A DNA stretch of 64,000 bases, from NCBI RefSeq assembly GCF_014489535.1, contig NZ_CP060783.1, forward strand, positions 2,666,001-2,730,000, read 5' to 3'. The position numbers and the translations under genes were made by a program. Origin of the DNA: Diaphorobacter aerolatus. GTDB taxonomy: Bacteria; Pseudomonadota; Gammaproteobacteria; Burkholderiales; Burkholderiaceae_C. This document shows, piece after piece, positions 31,698 through 44,100 of this stretch (position 1 is the stretch's first letter; every line of letters begins with the position of its first letter). Below the pieces are notes generated by a model, which was not told the origin of the DNA, searched no databases, and saw nothing but the letters and a program-made list of their open reading frames with translations.

Positions 31698-32627
31698 TCA
31701 GTCCGGCTCGAAGCTGCCTGCCAGCGACAGCGGCAGTCCCGGCAGTGGCAGATCCAGCTTGTTGCGTTCTCCCAAGAACACCTGCGCGAGAGATGTTGCC
31801 AGGCGCTGCATGCAGACCATGACGGGTGTGACGCCTATGTTGGTAGGCAGGTCGTCGTACAGGACTCGAACCAATGCCCTTTTGGTTTCGGGCGTGACGT
31901 GAGATTCACCCGTTCTATTCAATTGCCAGACCTTGAGGTCTACCACCGGACGAAATGGCTCCATCAGGTCGTCAACGAGTCGCATGGCGTTTGCGTCGTT
32001 GCTGTGATGCAGGCCGATGCTCGGATGTAGACCCGCTGCAACCACCGCACGCGCCGTGGCCGAGCGCAAAACTGTGTAGCCGTAGTTGAGCAATGCATTG
32101 AGTCCGCCGCCTTCCTGATCACGGCGGAAGTCCGGGCCGAACAACAGTCCCCAGTAACGGCGTGCGGCCTGCCCCTCAATGTTGTCCGGATCGCCGCTGC
32201 GAACCTTGCCAACCAGGGCCGACAGAGGCACCGTCAGAGCGCCTGCGGCCTCCAAGGCGGCGGCTTGTTGCTCTATCTTCGCTTTGACGATCGATGACCA
32301 AAGCCGCTTGATCATCGGCTGGCTCGCGGCGATCTGTGCCTCGATCCGCTTGGACTGCACATGGTGTCCGTCGAGCGTGAAAAGCATGCCGACCACATTG
32401 TGGTTGGCACCGCACAGCACAAAGGGTGCGCCGCGCTCGGCCAATGCGACCAACATATTGTTGGTGTAAGTGATGCCGTGCGCGTTGGCGATGACAGCGG
32501 CAATATCGTCGAGCGGAATCTGCCCGAGTTCCTTGCGCTCGCCTTCCGAGTCGCGCACGACCATGAAGCCGCGATTGACGAACAGATGGCGCCGGTCGTC
32601 TGCAATTTCGACTATGCGGCCCACCAT
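31698..32627 (-). CDS. cas1: CRISPR-associated endonuclease Cas1 (type II)
   Basis: A 309-residue Cas1 integrase. The metal-binding residues appear as E151 in DNIEGQAARRYW, H207 in GLHHSNDANAMRL and E223 in DLMEPFRPVVD. It begins 6 bases after the cas9 stop codon, so the two are tightly coupled. Length and motifs match the type II subgroup. No csn2 or cas4 accompanies it, which defines subtype II-C. Confidence 0.97.
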   Translation of the reverse strand: MVGRIVEIADDRRHLFVNRGFMVVRDSEGERKELGQIPLDDIAAVIANAHGITYTNNMLVALAERGAPFVLCGANHNVVGMLFTLDGHHVQSKRIEAQIAASQPMIKRLWSSIVKAKIEQQAAALEAAGALTVPLSALVGKVRSGDPDNIEGQAARRYWGLLFGPDFRRDQEGGGLNALLNYGYTVLRSATARAVVAAGLHPSIGLHHSNDANAMRLVDDLMEPFRPVVDLKVWQLNRTGESHVTPETKRALVRVLYDDLPTNIGVTPVMVCMQRLATSLAQVFLGERNKLDLPLPGLPLSLAGSFEPD

Positions 32628-32633
32628 GGTTGC

Positions 32634-35600
32634 TCACTCTTTCCCACCTGAGTCTCGCAATTCGCCGATGGGCGACAGCGTGACACGCCGGGCTCTGGCT
32701 TTCTGAAATGAGCCTACCATCTTTGATATGTACGGAAGTTCTCGCGAACGGTTGCGAGCGTCAACGTTGGCTTCATTGAGTGGTGACATGTAGACCTGTC
32801 CGGCAGCGGATATCGTAGCGACACGCAATGTGCGTTCTTGGCCCTCGTGCTCCAGGCGCACGCAGTCGCCAATCATCAATCGCAGGGCCAGCGGTCTGCC
32901 ATTCAGGCCTACATCGGACTGTCGTAGTTTCCGCTGCGCCTCAGCCGCGTTACTTCCTTTGCGCATCCATTCAGCGACGATGGCGTAGGCTTCAAAGGTG
33001 GAAATGACTTTGCCCTCCCATTTGCCACTCTCGCCCACCGTGATTTCCACGCAATAGTTGCTCCCTCCCACATAGCCCTTGTACGGAAGTGGAGCGCCCT
33101 GCGCATCAACGCCGTGCCGTTGCGGTTGTGACGGCTCTGAAATTCGGACAAGCGTGCTGACTTCGCGACCCGCTGTCCCGTCGGCCTTTTTACGTTGCTT
33201 GATCGATCCATCGCGACCAATGCCGTAGCTCGTCTCTTCCATCATCGCGCCTTCATGGCCGTGATCGGGCTTATGGCTGACCCAGATGGCATTCACGGCA
33301 CGTTCCACATGCTCGCGATAGGTTGGCCAGGGCATTGGCATGTCGTCGACCAGCCGCGTCAAGCCGCCCTCCCGCGCATCAGAACTGGCGCGGGCAAAAC
33401 GTTGAAGCAGGCCCTGGTCGGTGACGCCGATCACACATGCGTCCACCGCATGATGGCGATGATCGTTGCGGTTCTTTTCACCGTTCAGACCCAGTACGTC
33501 GTTCAAACCGAACTTGGCCCGCAGCATGGCCGTCATCTGGCCTGGAATCACACGCGTCGCACTTCCCGGCGCGATCAATCGCAGATACTCTGCCGCAATA
33601 CGCGAAAGGTAGCGAGTGTCGTTCAGCGCGCGCGCAAGAAAGTCCTTGTCCTCACCCAGCCAGCGTTCGTAGCCATCGGCAGCGAACCGGTAGCGTTTGT
33701 ACTTGGACATGCGTTCGGCCCGCAGCAATATGCCGTCGTAGCTCCAGCCTTGCGCCTCAAAGTCCTCACGCGCTTGCCAAGGGGTGCGATTGCGCTTGAT
33801 CCGATTGGCCTCACGCATCACAACGGTACGGTTGTTCAGGCTGTCATCCAGGGTCTTGGAGAACGGCAGAATGTGCTCGATCTCCACGCGCTCACTGAGC
33901 AGCAGAGCCGCACTGATCTGTACGCCGCTATAGGGGCAGCACCGGTCGGCTGCGTCGAAGCTCAATTCCTCCCACAGAATCCATTTCTGAATGTCGGCGA
34001 CGCGTACGCGCTCCTCGCTGATATTGCGCGTCTCGGCAATCATGGTGCGGATGCGCGCATTGCGCTTCTGGTTATCGGCCTGTTTGCGCTGCGTCTCCAT
34101 CTTTTGCTCACGGCTTTGCTTCAGATCGCGCGCCAATTCGACGACGATTTCACTCGGCCTGCCGTATCGGCGAATCAATGCGTTGACGACGACGCGAACC
34201 TGGTTCAATCCGATATGCACCGTCGGATTGGCGATCTTGCCAAAGCGCTTTTCTTCCGTGTGATCGGGCTCGCCACTGCCAAACGCGACGTGGCGCTGCA
34301 AGGCGCGACCGTAGTACGGCAGTTGCTTGAACGCGTAGACCGGTTTGATTTCGCCAGAAGACGCAATAATGCGCTCGCCAATTTGCTCCACATCTTCGGA
34401 GGCGTACTCAAAATCGAAGCCCAGATCGCTGTGATGTGAAAAACCTGCGGCTCGCACCGCTTTGTCGTAGGTGAGCACTGCTGATTGCAATACGGGAAGA
34501 ATAGCGCTCAAGGCCTTGCGGCTCAGACTGCCGTAGCCTTCGGGCAGGCTGGTATTGGCGATCGCCGCAGCGCGCATTTCGTCTACGCCTGTGTTCGCTT
34601 GCAGCCATGCAATCAGGCGTTCTTCGCTTTCTTCCGTCATCAAGTTGAAAACGATCTCGTCCTGCAACTGCGAATCGAACTGGGCCCACTGCGCACCGAA
34701 AAGGTCCTTCTTGCCCAGAATCGCAGTCGTTGCATTGCCTTTGAGTTCCTGGCGCTTCGGGTCTTCGAGGTTGAATTGAGTAGCACCAGACAAATTGAGC
34801 GCCTTGCGCATTTGCTCGAACGTGACTTTGGCTTTGGATTCAAGCATCGCCGCAATCTGATCGCGTTGGGCCAAGGTCAGTGATTCTTCATGCAGATCGG
34901 GATGCAACACGCGCAGATTGTTCACTTCCTGGTAGATGCGGAACCGCTGCGTGCTGGGCAGTGCAAGCAGTGCACGTTCTTCCTCGGGAATCAGTGTGCA
35001 GCGCCCCGGCTTCACCGGCCGCAGGTTGCGTTGGAACAGCAGGGTATCGCGGAGATCGGCCCGTGCGGTTTCGTTGAACTGCGAGGGATTCAACGCCGCC
35101 TGCGCGTCCCAGAGCGTGTCGAACTCCTGGGCCACCATCGCGCGCTCGACATACAGGTCATAACGCTTGTCGATGCGCTTCTTCCCTTCCTCGCCCACCA
35201 TCGGTGTTTCGCGGTATCGCGCGCGCACTCCGTGGCCCTTGACGCCTCCGGAGTTCTCCTGCATTCGCACTTTCCAGTACCACTCGCCAACCGTCCTGCA
35301 ACCCGTCTCGAGCAACTGCGTACGCATCGTATTGATTGCCTGCTTGAGCGCACCGCTGTCGTTGTCCTTCTTGTCGGTCTTGCGATTGCTCAAAAAGCCA
35401 CGCCGCTGGTTCAAATGAAACAGCACACGTCCGAACTCGGCAGGGGCCAGTGCTTCATTCAGACCTTTGGCACGCAATTCATAAGGGTTGAGTACTTCCA
35501 GCTTTTTCCGCTCGGCAATGTCGGCTGGAAAAAAACCATACTCCACCAATTTGCGCACCATGCGCTCCTTGCGCTTGAGCATTCGGTCACGTCGACGACG

Positions 35601-35780
35601 CATGGCACGTGCGGCCCGCCGCGTCACCGCGAGGGAACTGCCATCTTTAGGGTTGCGACCGTCGCTGAAAATGCGCACGCCGGCACGTATTAGTGCCGTG
35701 GGTTCGGCCTGCTGATTCAAACGGATGGCAGCCCATCCCAACGAAGTCGATCCTAAATCCAGCGCCAAGCGATAGCTCAT
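32634..35780 (-). CDS. cas9: CRISPR-associated endonuclease Cas9 (type II-C, compact)
   Basis: A 1048-residue Cas9, well below the length of Streptococcus pyogenes Cas9 and in the II-C range. RuvC I contains D8 (LALDLGSTSLGW). The arginine-rich bridge helix is at about 54-80 (RRAARAMRRRRDRMLKRKER). RuvC II has E548 (EIVVELARD). The HNH domain has H636 in VEIEHILPFS and NNRTVV with N650; the residue before the catalytic histidine is Glu where Asp is common. RuvC III has H777 and D780 in RHHAVDAC. A CCPYSG segment precedes HNH. All nuclease sites are present. A strong ribosome site (GGGAGGAAAT) precedes the ATG. Confidence 0.98.
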   Translation of the reverse strand: MSYRLALDLGSTSLGWAAIRLNQQAEPTALIRAGVRIFSDGRNPKDGSSLAVTRRAARAMRRRRDRMLKRKERMVRKLVEYGFFPADIAERKKLEVLNPYELRAKGLNEALAPAEFGRVLFHLNQRRGFLSNRKTDKKDNDSGALKQAINTMRTQLLETGCRTVGEWYWKVRMQENSGGVKGHGVRARYRETPMVGEEGKKRIDKRYDLYVERAMVAQEFDTLWDAQAALNPSQFNETARADLRDTLLFQRNLRPVKPGRCTLIPEEERALLALPSTQRFRIYQEVNNLRVLHPDLHEESLTLAQRDQIAAMLESKAKVTFEQMRKALNLSGATQFNLEDPKRQELKGNATTAILGKKDLFGAQWAQFDSQLQDEIVFNLMTEESEERLIAWLQANTGVDEMRAAAIANTSLPEGYGSLSRKALSAILPVLQSAVLTYDKAVRAAGFSHHSDLGFDFEYASEDVEQIGERIIASSGEIKPVYAFKQLPYYGRALQRHVAFGSGEPDHTEEKRFGKIANPTVHIGLNQVRVVVNALIRRYGRPSEIVVELARDLKQSREQKMETQRKQADNQKRNARIRTMIAETRNISEERVRVADIQKWILWEELSFDAADRCCPYSGVQISAALLLSERVEIEHILPFSKTLDDSLNNRTVVMREANRIKRNRTPWQAREDFEAQGWSYDGILLRAERMSKYKRYRFAADGYERWLGEDKDFLARALNDTRYLSRIAAEYLRLIAPGSATRVIPGQMTAMLRAKFGLNDVLGLNGEKNRNDHRHHAVDACVIGVTDQGLLQRFARASSDAREGGLTRLVDDMPMPWPTYREHVERAVNAIWVSHKPDHGHEGAMMEETSYGIGRDGSIKQRKKADGTAGREVSTLVRISEPSQPQRHGVDAQGAPLPYKGYVGGSNYCVEITVGESGKWEGKVISTFEAYAIVAEWMRKGSNAAEAQRKLRQSDVGLNGRPLALRLMIGDCVRLEHEGQERTLRVATISAAGQVYMSPLNEANVDARNRSRELPYISKMVGSFQKARARRVTLSPIGELRDSGGKE

Positions 35781-35991
35781 ATTTCCTCCCGTTTAGTTCA
35801 ATTTGTAACTCAAATCATGAGAAAAAGAAATATTTTTGATGCTAGTCACAATTTCAGGCGGATTCTTGACTTTGGTCTAAAGGCAATGAAGATTCTGGTT
35901 TTCCCTATCCAGGGTCTGTTTCACATAACGCAGGGCGATCAGGTTGCGTAAAAGGTCCTGCCTATTCAACCGGATTCAATTTCGGTGATGC
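35781..35991. other. cas9 upstream region
   Basis: This A/T-richer stretch separates the divergent cas9 gene and tracrRNA. It should hold the cas operon promoter on the minus strand, but no hexamer pair stands out enough to call. A 10-base match to the end of the CRISPR repeat (35791-35800) is probably chance. Confidence 0.35.
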
Positions 35992-36021
35992 TTGATGAGC
36001 GAGGAAAAAAGCAGGTACAAT
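35992..36021 (+). promoter_or_regulatory. Promoter of the tracrRNA
   Basis: TTGATG (35992-35997) and TACAAT (36016-36021) are separated by 18 bases, a good sigma-70 type pair. Transcription would start around 36028, just in front of the anti-repeat. The position and direction fit a dedicated tracrRNA promoter. Confidence 0.7.
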
Positions 36022-36027
36022 TCAGCT

Positions 36028-36118
36028 CACCAATTCACTGGGATATGTGCTCTGGACGCTAACAAGCATAAAGGTGCACCAAATGGAAAGCCTCGCAATG
36101 CGAGGCTTTCGTCTTTTT
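36028..36118 (+). ncRNA. tracrRNA
   Basis: The anti-repeat at 36034-36063 is complementary to the first 30 bases of the CRISPR repeat, with a few internal mismatches that would form a bulge. A tail of about 25 bases follows, then a strong hairpin (AAAGCCTCGC facing GCGAGGCTTT, 36087-36109) and a T-rich end (CGTCTTTTT). Predicted length is about 90 bases. It is transcribed divergently from cas9. The pairing direction fixes the crRNA strand of the array as plus. The exact 5' end is inferred from the promoter. Confidence 0.88.
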
Positions 36119-36431
36119 GGAAATGATCTCTTGGTTCTGCCACCATGTGGTCATTGAGATTGACGCACGTTCGCAGGCATCTGGTTTCTCGCTTCTTGCG
36201 CCGGACATTGAGTCTCAATCTCTTACTGATCACCTTTCTCAATACTTCCTTGCGGACGAGGTAAGTGTTCAGCGCAAACATATAGGGCTTGAACTCCACT
36301 ATGACAGTTTGGAGCCCTACGGGCACCAACGCACCGTTGCAGCAACGCCCGCGCGGCAAGAAAAATGCTCGGTCGATTCAACAACGCCCGCACCTCAAAA
36401 GAACGACCGCCATGGCTGACCCGCCATTTCA
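36119..36431. other. Stretch between tracrRNA and metH2 with no convincing gene
   Basis: About 310 bases hold open frames on both strands, but none has a ribosome site, signal or recognisable motif. It begins at the tracrRNA terminator and ends at the metH2 stop codon. It probably marks the border of the CRISPR-Cas insertion. Remnants of an older gene cannot be excluded. Confidence 0.4.
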
Positions 36432-39199
<2,768 letters not shown>

Positions 39200-39242
39200 C
39201 AAGCTCACCTGTGCAAAAGCAGCAAACAGAAAATCTGAAAAA

Positions 39243-39376
39243 CAGGTGAGCGCCGTTGTCATCGTGCGGGCCGGAACACTGCCAAAAAGCGTGCTGGCAC
39301 CCACCCCAAGCCTGACCGGCCACCTGAAATCACGAACCGATTCCTTGCTGGTGGCCTGCTGCAGCGCTCCTTGGGG
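39243..39376 (-). promoter_or_regulatory. S-adenosylhomocysteine (SAH) riboswitch upstream of metH2
   Basis: On the minus strand the conserved SAH aptamer elements occur in order. P1 is CCCCAAG (39370-39376) pairing with CTTGGGG (39304-39310). GGAGCGCTGC follows P1, GTCAGGCTTGG forms its closing side, and AACGGCGCTCACCT (39244-39257) is the pseudoknot strand. The last lies about 45 bases before the metH2 start. SAH riboswitches switch on genes of the methionine cycle when SAH builds up. The insert between the P1 strand and the pseudoknot strand is longer than usual and can form its own hairpin. Confidence 0.85.
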
Positions 39377-39387
39377 CGAAGCGCACG

Positions 39388-39393
39388 ATTTTA
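39388..39393 (-). promoter_or_regulatory. Possible -10 of the metH2/riboswitch promoter
   Basis: TAAAAT on the minus strand lies 12 bases before the 5' strand of riboswitch helix P1, a good place for a -10. No convincing -35 was found at the usual spacing, so this is a weak call. If real, metH2 is transcribed separately from the RyR operon upstream. Confidence 0.35.
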
Positions 39394-39404
39394 AGGCAAG
39401 GCCG

Positions 39405-40345
39405 TCAGGCCTGCACGTCGGGCGAAGATGCCCTCGCCACGGGCTGTGCAGGCGGCTGCCCCGCCGTCACGCCGAGCAGTTGCGGCAGCCGCCGCACCGC
39501 GTCTCGGTCCTTCTCGCGCTCACCTTCGCTCAGCTCGTTCCAGTGCACCAGCGACGGGTGGGTCTTGCGCTCGTCGTCGCGCTCGGGCCAAAGCGCCAGC
39601 CGTTCAAAAAGCGATGCGCGGCCCAGCGTTCGTGCTCGATCATCGCGAGGAATTCAAGCAGCTGGTCATCGATCTTTCTCACATCGCCCTGCACCGCCAT
39701 GAGTTTGTACGGGATGTGATCGGCCTGCGCGCGGTTCGCATCGCGTGCGTCCTCGCTGAGTTGCGCCCAGTCGTTCTTGTAGGCCTCGCTTTCGGCCATG
39801 GTGCCCTGCGTCAGCGCGAGGTAGTCGGCGTGAATGGCGCGTGCGAGCTGGTCCTGCTGCTCGCCGCAGATCATCTCCACGGTGCAGAATTCCGCGAGAT
39901 TGCCGAACAGCCGCAAACGCGGACGCGTGCCCGCGAGCAATGCCGGAAGGCCGTCGATCTCCGCGCAGCGCGCAAACACCGGAAATTGCGCATTCGGCGC
40001 GGCCTGCAGAAGCTCGGCGGCGGCGCTGATGTTGGCCTCGTCGTCGGGCAGCGCGCAGATCACGATGTGCAGTGTGTCGGACGGGCATGCGAAGGCCTCA
40101 TCCACCAGCGCGCGGTAGTGCGCGTCGGCACCGTGAAAGCGGATGTCCGCGATGCGGTCGGCCATGGGATGGCGCGCGGCCAGCGTCTTGCGCGCCGCGC
40201 CAGGATCGCCGCCGACCACCCACACATGCCATTGCACGCCCTCGGGCAAGCCGAGATGAAACACGCGCAGCCCCTGCACCAGAATCGCCTGCGCCTCCTG
40301 CCCGAAACCGATCAGATCGACACGCACGCGCCCCGCGCCGTTCAT
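39405..40345 (-). CDS. TrkA-N/RyR-domain protein (one-base frameshift)
   Basis: A soluble protein of about 313 residues. The N-terminal part is Rossmann-like ([14 protein letters not shown], then [14 protein letters not shown]). The segment [23 protein letters not shown] leads into an RyR (ryanodine receptor) domain: [17 protein letters not shown]. The frame breaks at 39585-39588, and the next frame continues [18 protein letters not shown], the second half of the RyR domain. One added base restores it. The start overlaps the upstream membrane gene by ATGA. RyR domains in bacteria have been proposed to sense nucleotide derivatives, which fits the TIR gene in the same operon; the ligand is not shown. 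Confidence 0.8.
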
Positions 40346-41130
40346 GAGCGCGGGGCAAGCTCCTGCGCAAAGCGGTCGAACAGGCTGCGCGCCACCATTT
40401 TGTGCAGGTTGAAGAAGTGCACGCGCACGGGCTGAATTTCCGCCTGCACATGGCTGCGGAACAGGTCCACGAGCTGCGGATTATCGAGATGGACATGGCA
40501 GTCGCAGGTCTCGCGGTCGAGGTTCTTTCGCGCGCTCCACAGCTCGCGCACCAGCCCCGCGACCTGAATGCCGGTCTTCTGCTCCTGTGCAAAACAGATC
40601 ACGCGACGCGCCTTCTGCGCGCCCGCGCTCTTGAGCACGGACGACGTGGTCGCGTCTCCGGAAATCACCAGATGTCCGGCGCGGCGCAGCGCGGCGATGT
40701 CGCTGGAATCCGCATTGCGCTCAATGATCACGCCCGTTTCGTGATGCGTCTCGCGCAGGTCTGCGGCTATGCTGCGGCCCTTCCTGCCCGCGCCGACGAT
40801 GACCGTGGGCCGCTTCTTGAGCATCACGCGCAGTTGCGTGACGTTGTCGCGAAACACGCCGCCCACCAGTTTCATCAGCCCGCGAATGAGCACCAGCGTC
40901 ACCAGCAGTTTCGCGATGATGAGCTGCCACGGCACGTCGGGGCTCTCCAGAGCGGTGCCCGAAGGGTCCGAGCCCATGACGGTCTTGACGAGGCGAAACA
41001 GCCGGTCGGGGAAATAGCGCACCGATCCGATTTCGGGATAGGCGCGCACGAGACCAAACCAGGTAAGCACGATGATGGCCACCACGACGGCGGCCCAGAA
41101 CAGGCTGGTGAACTTGCGTCCCAATTTCAT
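40342..41130 (-). CDS. Two-helix membrane protein with TrkA-N domain
   Basis: A 262-residue protein. Two hydrophobic helices lie at about 9-29 and 68-91, followed by a Rossmann TrkA-N (RCK-like) domain with GAGRKG at 113-118 and a later VHLDNPQLVDLF segment. RCK domains gate potassium channels, but the pore-loop filter TVGYGD is absent here, so it is not a classical channel. It starts 28 bases after the TIR gene and overlaps the RyR gene by 4 bases. It could be the membrane effector or sensor of the operon; this is inference. Confidence 0.75.
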   Translation of the reverse strand: MKLGRKFTSLFWAAVVVAIIVLTWFGLVRAYPEIGSVRYFPDRLFRLVKTVMGSDPSGTALESPDVPWQLIIAKLLVTLVLIRGLMKLVGGVFRDNVTQLRVMLKKRPTVIVGAGRKGRSIAADLRETHHETGVIIERNADSSDIAALRRAGHLVISGDATTSSVLKSAGAQKARRVICFAQEQKTGIQVAGLVRELWSARKNLDRETCDCHVHLDNPQLVDLFRSHVQAEIQPVRVHFFNLHKMVARSLFDRFAQELAPRS

Positions 41131-41158
41131 GTTGTCCGGATTCCTTCTGCTTCGTCGC

Positions 41159-44100
41159 TCATCGAGCGCTTTCAGGCATGCCCAGATGCTCGCGTGTCTT
41201 GGCCAGCCAGTCACGCGTGGCGGTCGCGACGCTGCTGTTCGCGCCGAGACGTGCGGACTCGTTATCGAGCTGCATCTGCGTGGCCGACGCGAGTTGCAGC
41301 GACATCGCGCCCAGCTTGCCCTGGCGCGCCAGATACTCGGCGATGCCTGCGCGTGCGAGCGGGTGGTACAGATAAATGGCCGCGAGCGACTGCATCTGCG
41401 CCGTGCTCGCAAGCGGCAACTGGCGCGCGATGTCCGCCGCCACGGTGACGCTCGAAGTCGGTGTCAACGTGCGCGTGTACGGGTCGGCGAAGAACCACGA
41501 TGAATGGGTCTCTGCGCGGTCGAACGACTGTATCGCGCCGGTCTCCATATCGTATTTGCGGCCGTAGAAGCTCTCCAGGTCACTCGCCAGTTGCTCGGGC
41601 GGCATGCGCATCGAGCCCGGCACCTGCCAGATCTGCGCCTGTATGGCATCGACGGCGGTGGTCACCGTCACCAGTTGCTGCTCGTTGCTCGACAGCATCA
41701 ACTCGTTGGGCAGCACACGCGCAAACGGCATCGAGATCAGGTTGCCGTTGTGACTGTCGATCACCTTCACCGACGGCGTGAGCGAACCGGTCACGTTGTC
41801 CTGCACGAACAGGCGTTGGCCGTCCTGCGAGAACTCGGTCCACTGCGCGTTGGCGGTGACCGGAATGACCTGTCCCACGGACTGCCCGGACTCCAGATTC
41901 CACAGCCGCATCCTGCGCGCGTCTTCCGATACCACCATGGTCTTGCCATCGGGGCTGAAGCGCAGCATCGGCGATGCAATGCTCTGCACGTCCAGCGCCT
42001 TCTTCGCGCTCGCGAGGTTCCATACGCTCAGGCGGCCATCCTTGTTGGAGGTGGCCATCCATTGCCCATCGGTGCTGAACCTGCCGAAGCTGGGCTGCTC
42101 CTTGTCTTCAAACAGTGGCTTGCGCGTTTCCAGATCGATGACGCGCAAGCCCTTGCCATCGGACAGCGCCATGCGCTTGAAGCTCGGGTCCAGCGCGTAG
42201 GGCGGCAGTTCGCCTTCCGTGGGCTTCCACTCCTTGAGGAGCTTGCCGTCGGTGACCTGCCAGATGCCCATGCTGTCGGCGCTCATGCGCCCCGTCATGA
42301 GCTTTTCGTCGGCGCTGAATATCGGCAGGGAACGCGTGCTGATTGCGCTGCCGATCTGCTTGCCGGTCTCGGCGTCGTAGAGCCGCGTCGTGTATTTTCC
42401 GGACGTGGTCGCCACCACGCCCGAGCGCAGCGTATTGAGACTGGTGATGGTCTCCGGCTCGCGAATGAAATCGGCCTGGGTCTCGCGGGTGGCGATATTC
42501 GTGCGCGACACGACGCCCGAATCCTTGCGCACCGCGTAGAGATACTTGCCATTCGGGTCGCTCGCGATGCGCCGCGTGTCGGCCGCGAACGTGAGCTGGT
42601 TCACCAGTTGCGGCGTCGGCCCCTGCTGGTAAAGAAAAGCGCGTGCATTGCGCGTCACCACCGAGTGCGCCTGATCGGGCGAGCGCATTTCGCTTGCGTA
42701 GTTGTCGGGCAACACGGTCTTGAGCGCGCCGAGCGGCAACTTGTGCGACTCTTCGCGCTCACCGTTGGGCAGGCGGTAGACGTCGGTCGTGGAGTCGCCC
42801 ATGCCGAGCAGGGTGTTCGCGCCCGGATTGAACGCCACCCATTGGTAGATGCTGCCGCCCGTGGACAGCGGGCGCGGGTCGCCGCCGTCCCATAGCTCGA
42901 TATTGGAGCCGCGCCAGAACACCAGCTTTTCACCGCCTTCGGCAAAACTCACCTTGGGGCTTGCAAACCCGATCCGCACCGTGCGCGTCTCGACGGCGTC
43001 CGGATTGCCCAGCTTCACGATGAGGCATTCGCCCTTCTTGTCCTCGCGCTCCGCGCACAGCGTGGCCGCGGAACCATCGGGCGCGAAATCGAGTTGCACC
43101 ACCTGCGAGAGGTTGGCAGGCACCGAGGCCTTGGCGCCCGGCTGGCCGGCGCGCACGATCTGCAGATTGGTGCCCAGTTGCCGCAGGCCGAGCCATTTTC
43201 CATCGACGCTCACGCCCTGCAGCACCAGTCGCTCGGCGGCCTGGTTGGGCACCATGAATTCATGCTCGCCGGTGGCCATGTCGTAGCGCACGACGCGGAA
43301 CTTGTCGTCGGTGAAGTAGAGGCGGTTGTCACGGTCGAAATACGGCTTGCCGATGCCCTGCTGCATGTCGAGCTGCTTGAGATCGGCCACCAGCTTGTGA
43401 GTGCGCACGTCCCAGATCTGCATGCGCAGCGTGCTGGTGCCGATGCGCGCACGGCCCGCGAGGTAATGCCCGTCGGGGCTGAACGCCAGATCGGCGGGGC
43501 TCATGTTCGGCAGCGGCGTCAGGTCTTCCTTGGTCGCCAGCATCGACTCGGCAAATGCGGTTGCGTTGGCATTGCCCTGGCGCACCGACGCGGCGATGTA
43601 GGCCGCAGGATCGCCATACTCGTTTTGCGCGAGCCGGTTCAAGCCCGAGGTGTAGAGCGTCAGCGCGAAATTCTGCTGCGCGCGATTCTTCTGCTGCCAC
43701 GCCATCACGCCCGCAAACGCCGCTGCTACCGCGAGCCCGCCCATGCCGACCGCAACGCCGACGACGATGCGGTGCCTGCGGCGCATGCGCTCGATCTGGT
43801 AGGCCTGATCACGCTTGGTCAGATCGGCGAGCGAGACGCCGAGGATCGTCGCGATGATCTTGAGCTTGGCAAGATTCAGTCGCTCCTCGTACTGCTGCAC
43901 GCGCTGCTTGATCTCGCCAGCGGGCAGCTTCTGCGCCTGCAAATGCTGGCGATAGGCTTCGGATGAGGTGAATCCCTCGTCGCGCGAATGCGGCAGGCGC
44001 ACATCGGCGGCCAGCGCCTCGTCGGCCTGCGACTCGATGATCTGGCCTTGCTCGTCCACCGCGTGGCGCAACACCGCCGGGAAGCACTGGTCGTCGCTTT

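Noticed and set aside
35791..35800. GTTTAGTTCA near the cas9 start resembles the end of a CRISPR repeat
   Set aside because: Only 10 bases match and the rest of the repeat is absent, so chance is likely.
36117..36419. A 100-codon open frame after the tracrRNA
   Set aside because: No ribosome site, no motif, an odd composition, and it starts inside the tracrRNA terminator.
40342..41130. Calling this gene a potassium channel
   Set aside because: The pore filter is missing; only the TrkA-N domain and two helices can be supported.
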